From Angustibacter sp. Root456 (GTDB taxonomy: Bacteria > Actinomycetota > Actinomycetes > Actinomycetales > Angustibacteraceae): a stretch of 64,000 nucleotides of DNA. Shown here in pieces: positions 26,781 to 36,297 of the stretch. The stretch covers positions 131,824-195,823 of the forward strand of contig NZ_LMER01000020.1 of assembly GCF_001426435.1 (NCBI RefSeq), written 5' to 3'. The first letter of the stretch is position 1, and every line of letters starts with the position of its first letter. The notes beneath the pieces were generated by a model that had not been told where the DNA came from, did no database searches, and saw nothing but the letters and a program-made list of their open reading frames with translations. Both the position numbers and the translations under genes were made by a program.

Positions 26781-28069
26781 CGGTGCAGGCCACCCTGGCG
26801 ATCGTCGTCTTCGCGGGCGCCTACGTCCTGATCGCAACGGAGTGGGTGCACCGCGTGGCCGCTGCGGTCGGCGGCGCGGCGCTCATGGTGCTCATCGGCG
26901 CCACCGGCTCGCACGTCGCGTTCTTCAGCGAGGAGACGGGCGTCGACTGGAACGTCATCTTCCTGCTGCTCGGCATGATGATCATCGTCGGCGTGCTGCG
27001 TCAGACCGGCCTGTTCGAGTACCTCGCCATCTGGGCGGCCAAACGCGCGCGGGCCAAGCCTTTTCGGGTCATGGCGCTGCTGGTGGTCATCACGGCGGTC
27101 GCGTCAGCGCTGCTCGACAACGTCACGACCGTGCTGCTCGTCGCGCCGGTGACCCTGCTGGTCTGCGAGCGGCTCGGCGTCCAGCCCGTGCCGTACCTGA
27201 TCGCCGAGGCCATGGCCAGCAACATCGGCGGCACCGCGACGCTCATCGGCGACCCGCCCAACATCATCATCGCGAGCCGCGGCGGCCTGAGCTTCAACGA
27301 GATGGCGGCGAACCTCGCACCGATCATCGTGGTGCTGCTGGTGGTGTTCGTGGGGCTGTGCCGTTGGCTGTTCCGGCACGCCTTCGTCGCCGACCCCGAG
27401 CGGGCGGCCAAGGTGATGGCGCTCGAGGAGCGCGAGGTGATCCAGGACGCCAAGCTCATGCGCCGCGGGCTGTTCGTGCTCGCCGTCGTCATCTCCGCGT
27501 TCGCCCTGCACTCGGTGGTGCACCTCGAGCCGGCGATCGTGGCCCTGCTGGGCGCCGGGGCGATGGTGCTGGTGTCGGGCCAGTCCTCGCAGACCTACCT
27601 GGCCGACGTCGAGTGGGAGACGCTCGTCTTCTTCATGGGCCTGTTCGTCATGGTCGGGTCGCTGGTGAACCTCGGGGTGATCGAACAGCTCGGCCAGGCC
27701 GCCACGAGCGCCGTCGGTGACCACTACCTCGCCGCGGGCGTCGGGCTGCTCTTCGGCTCGGCCGCGCTGTCGGGCATCGTCGACAACATCCCGTACGTCG
27801 CCACGATGGCGCCGCTGGTGAAGGGGCTCGTCGACGCGTCGGGCGGCGCGCCCGGCGCGCACGCGCTGTGGTGGGCGCTCGCCCTCGGCGCCGACCTCGG
27901 CGGCAACGCGACCGCCGTCGGCGCCAGCGCCAACGTCGTGGTGCTGGGCATCGCGGGTCGCAACGGCCACCCGATCTCGTTCTGGGAGTTCACCAAATAC
28001 GGCCTCGTGGTGGCCGCCGTCACCGTGACCCTGTGCCTGCCCTACCTCTGGCTGCGCTACTACCTCTGA
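26777..28069 (+). CDS. ArsB/NhaD-type ion permease (SLC13-like, IT superfamily)
   Basis: A 430-residue permease with about 11-12 membrane segments. Signature stretches are LLDNVTTVLLVAPVTLLVCE, ASNIGGTATLIGDPPNI and, in the second half, LSGIVDNIPYVATMAPL and LGADLGGNATAVGASANV: the inverted repeats of the ion-transporter superfamily. Substrate cannot be read from sequence; Na+/H+ exchange, arsenite or dicarboxylate are all possible. GGAGG lies upstream and the GTG overlaps the CBS stop, suggesting nucleotide-sensing control by that protein. Confidence 0.87.
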   Translation: MTVQATLAIVVFAGAYVLIATEWVHRVAAAVGGAALMVLIGATGSHVAFFSEETGVDWNVIFLLLGMMIIVGVLRQTGLFEYLAIWAAKRARAKPFRVMALLVVITAVASALLDNVTTVLLVAPVTLLVCERLGVQPVPYLIAEAMASNIGGTATLIGDPPNIIIASRGGLSFNEMAANLAPIIVVLLVVFVGLCRWLFRHAFVADPERAAKVMALEEREVIQDAKLMRRGLFVLAVVISAFALHSVVHLEPAIVALLGAGAMVLVSGQSSQTYLADVEWETLVFFMGLFVMVGSLVNLGVIEQLGQAATSAVGDHYLAAGVGLLFGSAALSGIVDNIPYVATMAPLVKGLVDASGGAPGAHALWWALALGADLGGNATAVGASANVVVLGIAGRNGHPISFWEFTKYGLVVAAVTVTLCLPYLWLRYYL

Positions 28070-28117
28070 TCGCCCCGGCCGCCCTTCCCCCGTTGATCAC
28101 GTTCAGTGGGCGACACT

Positions 28118-28151
28118 CCGCTTGCCGAGGGTTGCACCCCTCGACAAGCGG
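28118..28151. terminator. Hairpin between convergent permease and glpD
   Basis: CCGCTTG (28118-28124) pairs with CAAGCGG (28145-28151), and GAGGG with CCCTC inside. No T tract. Probably a two-way terminator. Confidence 0.5.
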
Positions 28152-28195
28152 TCGGAACCCTCGAGAAGGACGCCGCTCCCCGAACCGGGCGCCGC

Positions 28196-29929
28196 TCAGC
28201 GGGTGGCGGTGACGCGACGCAGGCCGGGCCGCGACTCGGGCGCCTCCAGCCTGGCGGCCTCGCTGGCGGGGTCGTTGGGGAGGCCCTGCGACCGGCGTTC
28301 GGCCTCCACCCGGCCCCGGTAGACCTCGGTCTCGTGCCGGACGGCGTCGGCGTCCCACCCGAGGACGTCGGCCACGAGGTCGGCCGCCTCCTGCGCCGCG
28401 TCCACACCCCGGTGCGGCGTGTCGATCGACATGCGGGTGCGTCGGGCCAGCACGTCGTCGAGGTGCAGGGCCCCCTCGTGCGTGGCGGCGTACCGCAGCT
28501 CGACTCGCAGGTACTGCTGCGCCGTCGTCACCGGCTGCAGCAGCGAGGGGTCGTCGTCGGCCAGGTCGAGCACCTCACCGACGAGCGAGCCGTAGCGCCC
28601 GAGCAGGTGCTCCACCCGCCACGGCGCCAGCCCCACCTCGCGCCCGATCTGCGGCGCGAGGTTCACCATCGCGGCGTAACCCTCGGCGCCCACGAGCGGC
28701 ACGTGCTCGGTGACCGACGGCCGGATCGGCCCGAGGTCCTGCGCCGCGGCGTCGACGGCGTCTGCCGCCATCACGCGGTACGTCGTGTACTTGCCGCCCG
28801 CGATCGACACCAGCCCGGGCTGCGGGCGCGCCACCGCGTGCTCGCGCGAGAGCTGGCTGGTGTCCTCGCTCTCCCCCGCGAGCAGCGGCCGCAGCCCGGC
28901 GTACACGCCCACGATGTCGGATCGCGTCAACGGCACCGCGAGCACCTCGTTGACCGTGGTGAGGATGAAGTCGAGGTCGCTCGACGTCGCCGCCGGGTGC
29001 GCGAGGTCGAGCTGCCAGTCGGTGTCGGTGGTGCCGACGATCCAGTGCTGGTCCCACGGGATCACGAACAGCACGCTGCGGTCGGTGCGCAGGATCAGCC
29101 CGACCTCGCCGGCGATCCGGTCGCGCGGCACGACGAGGTGCACACCCTTGCTGGCCCGCACGCGGAACCGGCCGCGGCCGCCAGCCATGCGCTGGATGTC
29201 GTCGGTCCACACTCCCGTCGCGTTGATCACCGCGCGAGCCCGAACCTGTTGCTTCGCACCGGTTTCGACGTCTCGGACGACGGCACCGACCACCCGGTCG
29301 GCCTCGCGCACCAGCTCGACGACCTCCGTCGAGCTGCGCACGATGGCGCCGTAGTGGGCGGCGGTTCGGGCGACTGTGAGCGTGTGCCGGGCGTCGTCCG
29401 CCTGGGCGTCGTAGTACTGCACGGCGCCGACGAGGGCGTCGCGCTTCAGGCCGGGGAAGCGCCGTAGCGCACCGCCGCGCGACAGGTGCTTCTGCCGCGG
29501 CACCGACCGCGCGCCGCCCATGGTGTCGTAGAGGGTGAGGCCGGCGGCGACGTACGGACGCTCCCAGCCCCTGTGCGACAACGGGTACAGGAACGGCACG
29601 GGCCGCACGAGGTGAGGCGCGATGCGCGTCAGCATGAGCTCGCGCTCCTTGAGCGCCTCGGCGACGAGCCCGAAGTTCAGCTGCTCGAGGTAGCGCAGCC
29701 CACCGTGGAAGAGCTTGCTCGACCGCGACGACGTGCCGCTGGCGAAGTCGCGCGCCTCGACCAGACCCGTGCGCAGGCCGCGGGTGGCTGCGTCCAGCGC
29801 TGCCCCCGAGCCGGTGACGCCACCACCGACGACGAGGACGTCGAGCTCGCGCTCGCCGAGGGCCGTCCAGGCGTCGGCTCGCTCCTGCGGGCCGAGTCGG
29901 GTGGTCGAGGACGCCAGTGCGTGGGCCAT
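28196..29929 (-). CDS. glpD: Aerobic glycerol-3-phosphate dehydrogenase
   Basis: FAD-dependent membrane-associated enzyme that oxidises glycerol-3-phosphate to dihydroxyacetone phosphate and passes electrons to quinone. Length is 577 residues. The FAD site is [18 protein letters not shown] near residue 29-46, followed by [20 protein letters not shown]; the C-terminal GlpD cap domain runs from about 410. The ATG at 29929 has CATAAT six bases before it. It is divergent from glpK with only 20 bp between the start codons; together they catabolise glycerol. No glpF or glpR gene lies nearby. Confidence 0.96.
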   Translation of the reverse strand: MAHALASSTTRLGPQERADAWTALGERELDVLVVGGGVTGSGAALDAATRGLRTGLVEARDFASGTSSRSSKLFHGGLRYLEQLNFGLVAEALKERELMLTRIAPHLVRPVPFLYPLSHRGWERPYVAAGLTLYDTMGGARSVPRQKHLSRGGALRRFPGLKRDALVGAVQYYDAQADDARHTLTVARTAAHYGAIVRSSTEVVELVREADRVVGAVVRDVETGAKQQVRARAVINATGVWTDDIQRMAGGRGRFRVRASKGVHLVVPRDRIAGEVGLILRTDRSVLFVIPWDQHWIVGTTDTDWQLDLAHPAATSSDLDFILTTVNEVLAVPLTRSDIVGVYAGLRPLLAGESEDTSQLSREHAVARPQPGLVSIAGGKYTTYRVMAADAVDAAAQDLGPIRPSVTEHVPLVGAEGYAAMVNLAPQIGREVGLAPWRVEHLLGRYGSLVGEVLDLADDDPSLLQPVTTAQQYLRVELRYAATHEGALHLDDVLARRTRMSIDTPHRGVDAAQEAADLVADVLGWDADAVRHETEVYRGRVEAERRSQGLPNDPASEAARLEAPESRPGLRRVTATR

Positions 29930-29935
29930 GGCTCG

Positions 29936-29943
29936 ATTATGGT
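29936..29943. promoter_or_regulatory. Overlapping divergent -10 elements of glpD and glpK
   Basis: Minus strand CATAAT (29936-29941) precedes the glpD ATG by six bases. Plus strand TATGGT (29938-29943) precedes the glpK ATG by six bases. The two boxes share four base pairs, so polymerase cannot open both at once. Confidence 0.6.
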
Positions 29944-29949
29944 GCGGGC

Positions 29950-31458
29950 ATGTACGTGGCCGCGATCGACCAGGGCACCACCAGCACCCGCTGCCTCATC
30001 ATCGATCACGACGGTCGGGTGGTGGCGGGTCATCAGCTCGAGCACCGGCAGTCGTTCCCGCGCGCCGGCTGGGTCGAGCACGATCCGTTGGAGATATGGA
30101 AGAACACGCGCGAGGTGTGCGCCGGCGCCCTCGCCCGTGCCGACCTCAAACCCGCGGACGTCGCGGCCGTCGGCATCACCAACCAGCGCGAGACGGCGGT
30201 CGTCTGGGATCGCGCCACCGGCGAGCCGATCCACCCTGCCATCGTGTGGCAGGACACTCGCACCGACGCCATCTGCCGCCGCCTGGGCGACCTCGGCGGG
30301 GGCGCCGACCGCTACCGAGCGCGCGTCGGTCTGCCGCTCGCCACCTACTTCTCGGCACCCAAGGTCGCCTGGATCCTCGACCACGTCGACGGCGCCCGCG
30401 AGCGCGCCGAGGCTGGCGAGCTGGCCTTCGGCACCATCGACTCCTGGCTGGTCTGGAACATGACCGGTGGACCGGACGGCGGGCGACACGTCACCGACGT
30501 CACCAACGCCTCGCGGACCATGCTGATGGACCTCGAGCGCCTGGCCTGGGACGAGTCGATCGCCCACGAGATGGGCGTCCCGACGGCGATGCTCCCCGAG
30601 ATCTGCTCGTCGAGCGAGGTCTACGGCCAGGTGCGCGCTGGTGGGGTGCTGGCCGGCGTCCCCATCGCCGGGATCCTCGGCGACCAGCAGGCGGCGACCT
30701 TCGGGCAGGTGTGCTTCGAGCCCGGAACGGCCAAGAACACTTACGGCACAGGCAACTTCGTGCTGCTCAACACCGGCCACGAACGCGTCGTGAGCCGGCA
30801 CGGGCTCATCACGACGGTGTGCTACCAGCTCGGCGACGCACCAGCGGTGTACGCGCTCGAGGGGTCGATCGCCGTGACCGGCTCCCTCGTGCAGTGGCTG
30901 CGCGACAACCTGGGTCTGATCGGCTCGGCCGACGAGATCGAGGCGGTGGCACGCAGTGTCGACGACAACGGCGGCGCCTACATCGTGCCTGCCTTCTCGG
31001 GCCTGTTCGCGCCGCACTGGCGTTCGGACGCGCGCGGTGTCGTGGTGGGCCTCACGCGGTACGTCAACCGCGGCCACCTCGCCCGCGCTGCGTTGGAGGC
31101 GGCCGCATTCCAGTCCTACGAGGTGATCCAGGCGATGAACGCCGACTCCGGCGTCCCCCTCACCGAGCTGAAGGTCGACGGCGGCATGGTGGCCAACGAC
31201 CTGCTCATGCAGTTCCAGGCCGACCTGCTCGGCGTCGACGTCGTGCGGCCGGTGGTGGCCGAGACGACGGCGTTGGGCGCGGCCTACGCGGCTGGTCTCG
31301 CGGTGGGGTTCTGGGCGAGCACCGACGAGCTGGTCGCCAACTGGGCCGAGGACCGCCGCTGGCAGCCGAGCATGGCCGACGACCGGCGCCAGCAGCTGCT
31401 CACCGACTGGTCGCGCGCGGTCGAGCGCACCTTCGACTGGGCCGAGCCCGAGGACTGA
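29950..31458 (+). CDS. glpK: Glycerol kinase
   Basis: FGGY-family kinase of 502 residues that phosphorylates glycerol with [15 protein letters not shown] at the N terminus is the phosphate-binding site; [18 protein letters not shown] and [16 protein letters not shown] are GlpK hallmarks, and [20 protein letters not shown] is the C-terminal ATP-site signature. The ATG at 29950 is chosen because TATGGT lies 6 bases upstream and the protein starts like other GlpK; an in-frame codon at 29917 lies in glpD. Partner of the divergent glpD. Confidence 0.97.
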   Translation: MYVAAIDQGTTSTRCLIIDHDGRVVAGHQLEHRQSFPRAGWVEHDPLEIWKNTREVCAGALARADLKPADVAAVGITNQRETAVVWDRATGEPIHPAIVWQDTRTDAICRRLGDLGGGADRYRARVGLPLATYFSAPKVAWILDHVDGARERAEAGELAFGTIDSWLVWNMTGGPDGGRHVTDVTNASRTMLMDLERLAWDESIAHEMGVPTAMLPEICSSSEVYGQVRAGGVLAGVPIAGILGDQQAATFGQVCFEPGTAKNTYGTGNFVLLNTGHERVVSRHGLITTVCYQLGDAPAVYALEGSIAVTGSLVQWLRDNLGLIGSADEIEAVARSVDDNGGAYIVPAFSGLFAPHWRSDARGVVVGLTRYVNRGHLARAALEAAAFQSYEVIQAMNADSGVPLTELKVDGGMVANDLLMQFQADLLGVDVVRPVVAETTALGAAYAAGLAVGFWASTDELVANWAEDRRWQPSMADDRRQQLLTDWSRAVERTFDWAEPED

Positions 31459-31485
31459 GTCGCAGGCGGTCGCACCTGCTGCCGG

Positions 31486-31491
31486 TACCCT
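31486..31491 (+). promoter_or_regulatory. Candidate -10 element of nhaA
   Basis: TACCCT, about 104 bases before the nhaA start, implies a leader of about 97 bases. Confidence 0.4.
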
Positions 31492-31493
31492 GG

Positions 31494-31594
31494 ACGCGGA
31501 GCGCCGGGAAGTCTGGTCGGCCGCGACGTCTCACCTGACGCGTCGTGCCCCCGTGAGCCGCGCCCGGAGCGGCCCGACCGACGAGGAGCCGCCC
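31494..31594 (+). ncRNA. Possible structured leader RNA of nhaA
   Basis: The segment from CGCGG (31495-31499) to CCGCG (31531-31535 region) can pair, enclosing a smaller stem GCCG/CGGC around GGAAGTCTGGT, followed by a GACGCGTC palindrome before the GAGGAG ribosome site. A long, foldable leader before an antiporter gene suggests cis-regulation by ion or pH. RNA motifs upstream of nhaA are known (nhaA-I, nhaA-II), but I cannot verify a match. Confidence 0.35.
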
Positions 31595-32860
31595 GTGCCC
31601 AGCCCCGCCACCTCCCCCCCGCCGACACCTGCCCGCCGCCTGCTGCACCGCACGCGCAACCTCGCCGACTCGACGTTCGTCGCCGACGCCCTGCGCACCG
31701 AGACCGTCGGCGGCGTGCTGCTGCTGGTCGCGGCCGGCGTCGCGCTGGTGTGGGCCAACTCGCCCTGGCGCGAGGCCTACGACGCGCTCAAGCACCTGAC
31801 GGTCGGGCCGGCGTCCCTGCACCTGCAGCTCGACCTCAGCCACTGGGCCAGCGACGGGCTGCTCGCGGTGTTCTTCTTCGTCGCCGGCCTCGAGCTCAAG
31901 CGCGAGCTCATCGTGGGCGACCTCAGCGACGTGCAGCGCGCCGTCCTCCCCGTGGTCGCCGCGGTGGCCGGCGTGGTCGTGCCGGCCGCCCTGTTCCTGG
32001 CGGTCACCGCGGGCACCGCCGGCGCCGCGCGCGGGTGGGCCGTACCCACGGCCACCGACATCGCCTTTGCCCTGGCGGCGCTCGCGGTCATGGGCTCGCA
32101 CCTGCCGTCGGGGTTGCGGTCGTTCCTGCTGACGCTCGCCGTCGTCGACGACCTCATCGCCATCACGATCATCGCGGTCTTCTACACCGCCGACCTCGAC
32201 GTGCGCTGGCTGCTCGCCGCCGTCGTCCCGCTGCTGGGGTTCGGCCTGCTCGCGCAGCGACGCCTCGGCCGGTGGTGGCTGCTGCTGCCGCTGGGCCTGG
32301 CGACCTGGGGTCTGGTGCACGCGTCCGGTGTGCACGCGACCGTGGCCGGCGTGCTGCTCGCCCTCACCGTGCCCGTGCGGTCGCGGACCGACGAGAAGCA
32401 GTCGCCGGCCGAGCGCCTGGAGCACGCCGTGCGGCCGTTCTCCGCCGGCGTCGCGGTGCCGGTCTTCGCGTTCTTCGCCGCCGGCGTGACCTTCGTCGGC
32501 GGCGGCCTGAGCGCGGCGGTTCGCGACCCGGTGGCCTGGGGAGTCGTCGTCGCCCTCGTGGTGGGCAAGGCGGTCGGGGTGTTCGGCGGCACGTGGCTCA
32601 CCGCGCGGTTCACGCGCGCCGAGCTCGACGAGGGGCTGGAGTGGGGTGACGTGGGGGGCTTGTCGCTGCTCGCCGGCATCGGGTTCACGGTCAGCCTGCT
32701 CATCGGCGAGCTGGCCTTCGGTGAGGGGAGCCCGCGCGACGACCACGTCAAGGCCGCGGTGCTCGCGGGCTCGCTGCTCGCCGCGGCGCTCGCGGCCCTG
32801 GTGCTCCGCAGGCGCGACCGTGCCTACCGTCGCCTCGCCGAGGCCGACGCCACCCCCTGA
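31595..32860 (+). CDS. nhaA: Na+/H+ antiporter NhaA
   Basis: Exports Na+ in exchange for protons; 421 residues and 11-12 membrane helices. Family motifs are [44 protein letters not shown] and [15 protein letters not shown], which holds the two transport aspartates. The C-terminal half includes FGGTWL and [20 protein letters not shown] at 31553 is also in frame, but GAGGAG six bases before the GTG at 31595 marks the better start. The long leader may be regulatory. Confidence 0.95.
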   Translation: MPSPATSPPPTPARRLLHRTRNLADSTFVADALRTETVGGVLLLVAAGVALVWANSPWREAYDALKHLTVGPASLHLQLDLSHWASDGLLAVFFFVAGLELKRELIVGDLSDVQRAVLPVVAAVAGVVVPAALFLAVTAGTAGAARGWAVPTATDIAFALAALAVMGSHLPSGLRSFLLTLAVVDDLIAITIIAVFYTADLDVRWLLAAVVPLLGFGLLAQRRLGRWWLLLPLGLATWGLVHASGVHATVAGVLLALTVPVRSRTDEKQSPAERLEHAVRPFSAGVAVPVFAFFAAGVTFVGGGLSAAVRDPVAWGVVVALVVGKAVGVFGGTWLTARFTRAELDEGLEWGDVGGLSLLAGIGFTVSLLIGELAFGEGSPRDDHVKAAVLAGSLLAAALAALVLRRRDRAYRRLAEADATP

Positions 32861-32952
32861 CCCCCGGTGCGACGCCGCAGCCATCCCGTCACCGTGCCAC
32901 AACCTGGTGGTGCAGGGACGCCACGCAGCAGGCGAAGTGCGCCCGCTGCCCC

Positions 32953-32958
32953 TAGGCT
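32953..32958 (+). promoter_or_regulatory. Candidate -10 element of the holin-X gene
   Basis: TAGGCT about 46 bases before the ATG, leaving a leader with GGGAGGAG. Confidence 0.4.
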
Positions 32959-33003
32959 CGAACCGGTCCGGACGTCGGACGCGCCACCAGGGAGGAGCCC
33001 GAC

Positions 33004-33462
33004 ATGAGCGACGCCACGGCGAGCACGCCGTCCCCCACCACGCCGCCCGTGGTGGGCCGGCCCCCTGCGGTGGACGGCGGTCGCACCCTCGGCCAGCTCG
33101 TGGCCGACGCGTCCTCGGACCTCTCGAGCATCCTGCGCAGCGAGGTGGCGCTGGCGAAGGCCGAGCTGAAGGCCGACGTGAAGGCGGCGGCCATCGGTGG
33201 CGCGATGTTCGCCGTCGCGGGGGTCGTGGCGTTCCTGGCGCTCATCCTGCTGCTCATCGCAGCGGCGTACGGCCTGGTCGCCGCGGGCCTGTCGCCGTGG
33301 CTGGCGTTCCTCATCGTCGCGGTGGTGCTTTTGATCATCACCGGTGTGCTCGCGCTGGTGGGCAAGTCGCAGATCGGCCGCGCCGGCCCGCCCGAGCGCA
33401 CGGTGCGCACCACCAAGGAGACCGTCAACACCCTCAAGGGCATCAAGCCGCACACCCCCTGA
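33004..33462 (+). CDS. Actinobacterial holin-X family membrane protein
   Basis: A 152-residue protein. After a Ser/Thr/Pro-rich N terminus, an amphipathic segment LGQLVADASSDLSSILRSEV and then two membrane helices (about 65-87 and 97-118) match the phage-holin superfamily III (Act_PHE) proteins common in actinobacterial chromosomes. GGAGGAG precedes the ATG. Despite the name, no phage genes are near; the family probably has a housekeeping membrane role. In many actinobacteria it neighbours nhaA and marP, as here. Confidence 0.87.
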   Translation: MSDATASTPSPTTPPVVGRPPAVDGGRTLGQLVADASSDLSSILRSEVALAKAELKADVKAAAIGGAMFAVAGVVAFLALILLLIAAAYGLVAAGLSPWLAFLIVAVVLLIITGVLALVGKSQIGRAGPPERTVRTTKETVNTLKGIKPHTP

Positions 33463-33508
33463 CTCCCGGGCGTCCGCCGCGGACGCCGCGATCTGTGAGA
33501 CTGACCCC

Positions 33509-34432
33509 GTGACCGCCGTCGACGCCACGCACGTCCTGCACGACGGGCCCTGGCGCCACCGCTTCGTGGCCGCCAACGGCGCGCGCTTCCACGTCGCCGA
33601 GGCTGGTGAGGGCCCCCTGGTCGTGCTGCTGCACGGCTTCCCGCAGATGTGGTGGTGCTGGCGCGCCCAGATCCCGGCGCTCGCCGAGGCCGGCTACCGC
33701 GTCGCGGCCATGGACCTGCGCGGCTACGGCGCGTCCGACAAGCCGCCGCGCGGCTACGACACCCCCACGCTGGCCGCGGACGTCGCCGCCGTCGTCCGCT
33801 CGCTCGGCAGCGACGACGCGGTGATCGTCGGGCACGACTGGGGTGGGTGGATCGCCTGGTCGATGCCGGCCCTCGAGCCGGCCGTCACCCGCGCCGTCGC
33901 GGCGCTGTCGATCCCGCACCCCCTGGCGATGAAGCGCTCGCTGCGCCGCTCGGTCCGCCAGCTCGGCGCGAGCAGCTACATCTGGTCGTTCCAGCTGCCG
34001 TTCCACCCTGAGCGCCACCTGTCGAGCGGCGGGACGGCGGTGGAGGAGCTGCTGCGCAAGGGCTCCGGCACGTCGTGGCCCGGGGTCGACGACGAGGGCC
34101 GCGACATCGTGCGCACCTACACCGAGGCGATGCAGGTGCCGTTCGTCGCCCACTCGGCCATGGAGTACTACCGGTGGGTGGTGCGCTCGTCGGTGCGCTC
34201 GGACGGTCGCCGCTTCGTCGAGCGGGTCGACCAGCCGGTCACGGTGCCGGTGCTGCACATCCAGGGCTCGCGCGACCCCGCGGTGCTCGCCTCGACCGTG
34301 CGCGAGTCGACCCGTTGGGTGCAGGGCTCCTACCGCTACTTCGAGCTCGAGGGCGCCGGCCACTTCCTGCCCGAGGAACGCGCGGACGACGTCACCGCCC
34401 TGCTGCTGGAGTGGCTCGCCACGCTGCCGTGA
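33509..34432 (+). CDS. Alpha/beta hydrolase, epoxide-hydrolase-like
   Basis: A 307-residue cytoplasmic alpha/beta hydrolase. Oxyanion motif HGFPQMWWCWR, the Asp nucleophile in VGHDWGGWIAW near residue 112, and the terminal His in GAGHFLPEE are as in soluble epoxide hydrolases (EphE type). The cap domain runs about 135-240. The GTG at 33509 is six bases after GAGACT. Convergent with marP (18-bp gap), the same order as ephE and marP in M. tuberculosis. Substrate unknown; haloalkane dehalogenase-like activity cannot be excluded. Confidence 0.88.
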   Translation: MTAVDATHVLHDGPWRHRFVAANGARFHVAEAGEGPLVVLLHGFPQMWWCWRAQIPALAEAGYRVAAMDLRGYGASDKPPRGYDTPTLAADVAAVVRSLGSDDAVIVGHDWGGWIAWSMPALEPAVTRAVAALSIPHPLAMKRSLRRSVRQLGASSYIWSFQLPFHPERHLSSGGTAVEELLRKGSGTSWPGVDDEGRDIVRTYTEAMQVPFVAHSAMEYYRWVVRSSVRSDGRRFVERVDQPVTVPVLHIQGSRDPAVLASTVRESTRWVQGSYRYFELEGAGHFLPEERADDVTALLLEWLATLP

Positions 34433-34450
34433 CCTCGGCCGGCTGACGGC

Positions 34451-35644
34451 TCAGCCGGCGGCGCAGGGGCCGGTAGACACCGTCCGGTCGGCCGTGAGCC
34501 CCCTCTGCAGCACCGGGCGCGCCTCATCCATCGTGAGGGCGTAGCCGGTGGAGTCGTCGTCGAGGCTCTTGGCGAAGACCACGCCGACCACGTGCCCCTG
34601 CGGGTCGAGCAGCGGTCCGCCCGAGTTGCCGGGCTGCACCCGCGCGTAGAGCGAGTAGACCTCGCGCACCGAGGGCTTGCTGCCGTAGATGTCCTCACCG
34701 CGGGCGGTGATGACGTCGCGGACGCGCGCCGAGTCGAGGCGGTAGGGCCCGTTGAGCGGGAATCCCGCGACGACGGCCTGGTCGCCTCGCGACAGGTCGT
34801 CGGCCCGGGTGAGAGCCGGCGCCGTCAGCCCGTCGACATCGAGCACCGCGAGGTCGCGCACAGGGTCGAAGACCACCACGCGGGCCGTGTACGAGCGGCC
34901 CGCGCCGCCCACGCGCACCGTCGGCTCGCGCACGCCCGCCACGACGTGGGCGTTCGTGACGACCACGCCCCGGTCGAGCACCCAGCCACTGCCCTCCTGA
35001 GACCGGCCGCACGAGCTGGCGTCGCCGGTGATCTTGACGATGCTCTCGGCCGCCCGCTGCACACCGGGGGTCTGCACGACCGCCGGGTCGGGCGGGGCGA
35101 CCGGGCGGATGATCTCGGGGCCGAAGCCCTCGAACACTCGGGGGAAGCCCTCGGCGTCGAGCAGCGAGCGGAAGCCCGCGAACACCCGACCGGTCTGGGG
35201 CGGGACGACCTGGCCGATGGCGGTGACGATCCGCGACTGCGCGACGGCCCGCGACAGTGACTGCGAGGGGCCGCCGCGCACGGCCGCCGCGATGAGCCAC
35301 ACCATGAGGCAGACCGCGACGACGCTGGCCACGGCTCCCAGCAGGGCGTCGACCACTCGGGCCGGCCGCGCGGTCACGCGGTTGCGCAGCCGGACGCCCA
35401 CCGCCACGGCGAGCGCCTGCCCCAGTGCGGCGGCGAGCAGCACGCCGACGACGAGCAGCAGCACGCGGCGCAGGTCGGTGCCGTCCATCGCCAGCGAGCG
35501 GTCGAGCAGGCGCGGCAGCCCCCACATCGCGAGGGCACCGCCGCCGAGGAAGCCGGCCAGCGACAGGAAGCCGACGACAGCGCCCTGGCGGTAGCCGGAC
35601 ACGGCGTACCCCAGGATCACGAGCGCGAGCACGAGGTCGATCAC
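34451..35644 (-). CDS. marP: MarP-family membrane serine protease
   Basis: A 397-residue protease: four N-terminal membrane helices (CvpA-like, about 1-125) and a periplasmic chymotrypsin-fold domain. The catalytic triad is His233 in TNAHVV, Asp264 in DLAVLDVD and Ser341 in QPGNSGGPL; Cys212 and Cys395 could pair. In M. tuberculosis MarP keeps internal pH in acid and under oxidative stress. The GTG overlaps the NUDIX stop as GTGA, making nth-NUDIX-marP one operon. All catalytic residues are intact. Confidence 0.93.
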   Translation of the reverse strand: MIDLVLALVILGYAVSGYRQGAVVGFLSLAGFLGGGALAMWGLPRLLDRSLAMDGTDLRRVLLLVVGVLLAAALGQALAVAVGVRLRNRVTARPARVVDALLGAVASVVAVCLMVWLIAAAVRGGPSQSLSRAVAQSRIVTAIGQVVPPQTGRVFAGFRSLLDAEGFPRVFEGFGPEIIRPVAPPDPAVVQTPGVQRAAESIVKITGDASSCGRSQEGSGWVLDRGVVVTNAHVVAGVREPTVRVGGAGRSYTARVVVFDPVRDLAVLDVDGLTAPALTRADDLSRGDQAVVAGFPLNGPYRLDSARVRDVITARGEDIYGSKPSVREVYSLYARVQPGNSGGPLLDPQGHVVGVVFAKSLDDDSTGYALTMDEARPVLQRGLTADRTVSTGPCAAG

Positions 35645-36297
35645 TGCAGCAGCGCCAGGACGTCGGCGGGCAGGTCGACCACGCGCTCACGCTGCCAGGG
35701 GAACGTGAGTCCCGCAAGGTCGAGCACCCGCGACAGCAGCCCGGCGGTGAACCCCCAGACGAACAGCCCGCGCACGGTGAACGCCGGCCCGAGGTATCCG
35801 CTCGGGTGACGGGCAGTCACGCGGTTGTCGGGGTCGAGCAGGTCAGCAAGGGGCACGCGCTCGACGCGGGCGACCTCGTCGGGGTCGACGGCGGTGACCG
35901 GCGACGGCTCGCGCCACCAGGCCAGCACGGGGGTGACGACGAAGCCGCTCGGCGGGAGGAACAGCGACGGCAGCTCACCCAGCACCTCGACGCCCTCCCG
36001 TAGGACGCCGGCCTCCTCGTGCGCCTCGCGCAGCGCGGCGTCGACCGGGCCGTCGTCGTCCGGGTCGAGCGAGCCGCCGGGGAACGACACCTGGCCGGCG
36101 TGCGAGCGCATCGAGCTGGACCGCTGGGTCAGCAGGACGTCGGGCTGGCCGGCGTCGTCGGTGCCGAAGAGCATGAGCACGGCCGAGGGCCGCCCACCCG
36201 ACTCCGGCGGCAGGAACCGCGAGAGCTGCTCGGGCCGCGCGGTCGACGGCACGCTCGCCAGGCGGTCCAGCCAGTCGCTGGGCAGCGCCGGCGTCAC
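35641..36297 (-). CDS. NUDIX CoA pyrophosphatase-like hydrolase
   Basis: A 218-residue NUDIX hydrolase. [15 protein letters not shown] is the coenzyme A pyrophosphatase (UPF0035) signature, followed by the NUDIX box with [11 protein letters not shown]. Likely cleaves CoA or its derivatives to phosphopantetheine and 3',5'-ADP. The box has three extra Asp residues compared with the strict 23-residue form. Start and stop overlap nth and marP by 4 bp each. Confidence 0.9.
   Translation of the reverse strand: MTPALPSDWLDRLASVPSTARPEQLSRFLPPESGGRPSAVLMLFGTDDAGQPDVLLTQRSSSMRSHAGQVSFPGGSLDPDDDGPVDAALREAHEEAGVLREGVEVLGELPSLFLPPSGFVVTPVLAWWREPSPVTAVDPDEVARVERVPLADLLDPDNRVTARHPSGYLGPAFTVRGLFVWGFTAGLLSRVLDLAGLTFPWQRERVVDLPADVLALLQ

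Noticed and set aside
31494-31594. Cobalamin riboswitch before nhaA
   Set aside because: A GGGAAG-like string is present but the GCCACTG core and overall size of a B12 riboswitch are missing.
33004-33462. Holin gene as evidence of a prophage
   Set aside because: Holin-X proteins are chromosomal in actinobacteria and no phage genes surround it.
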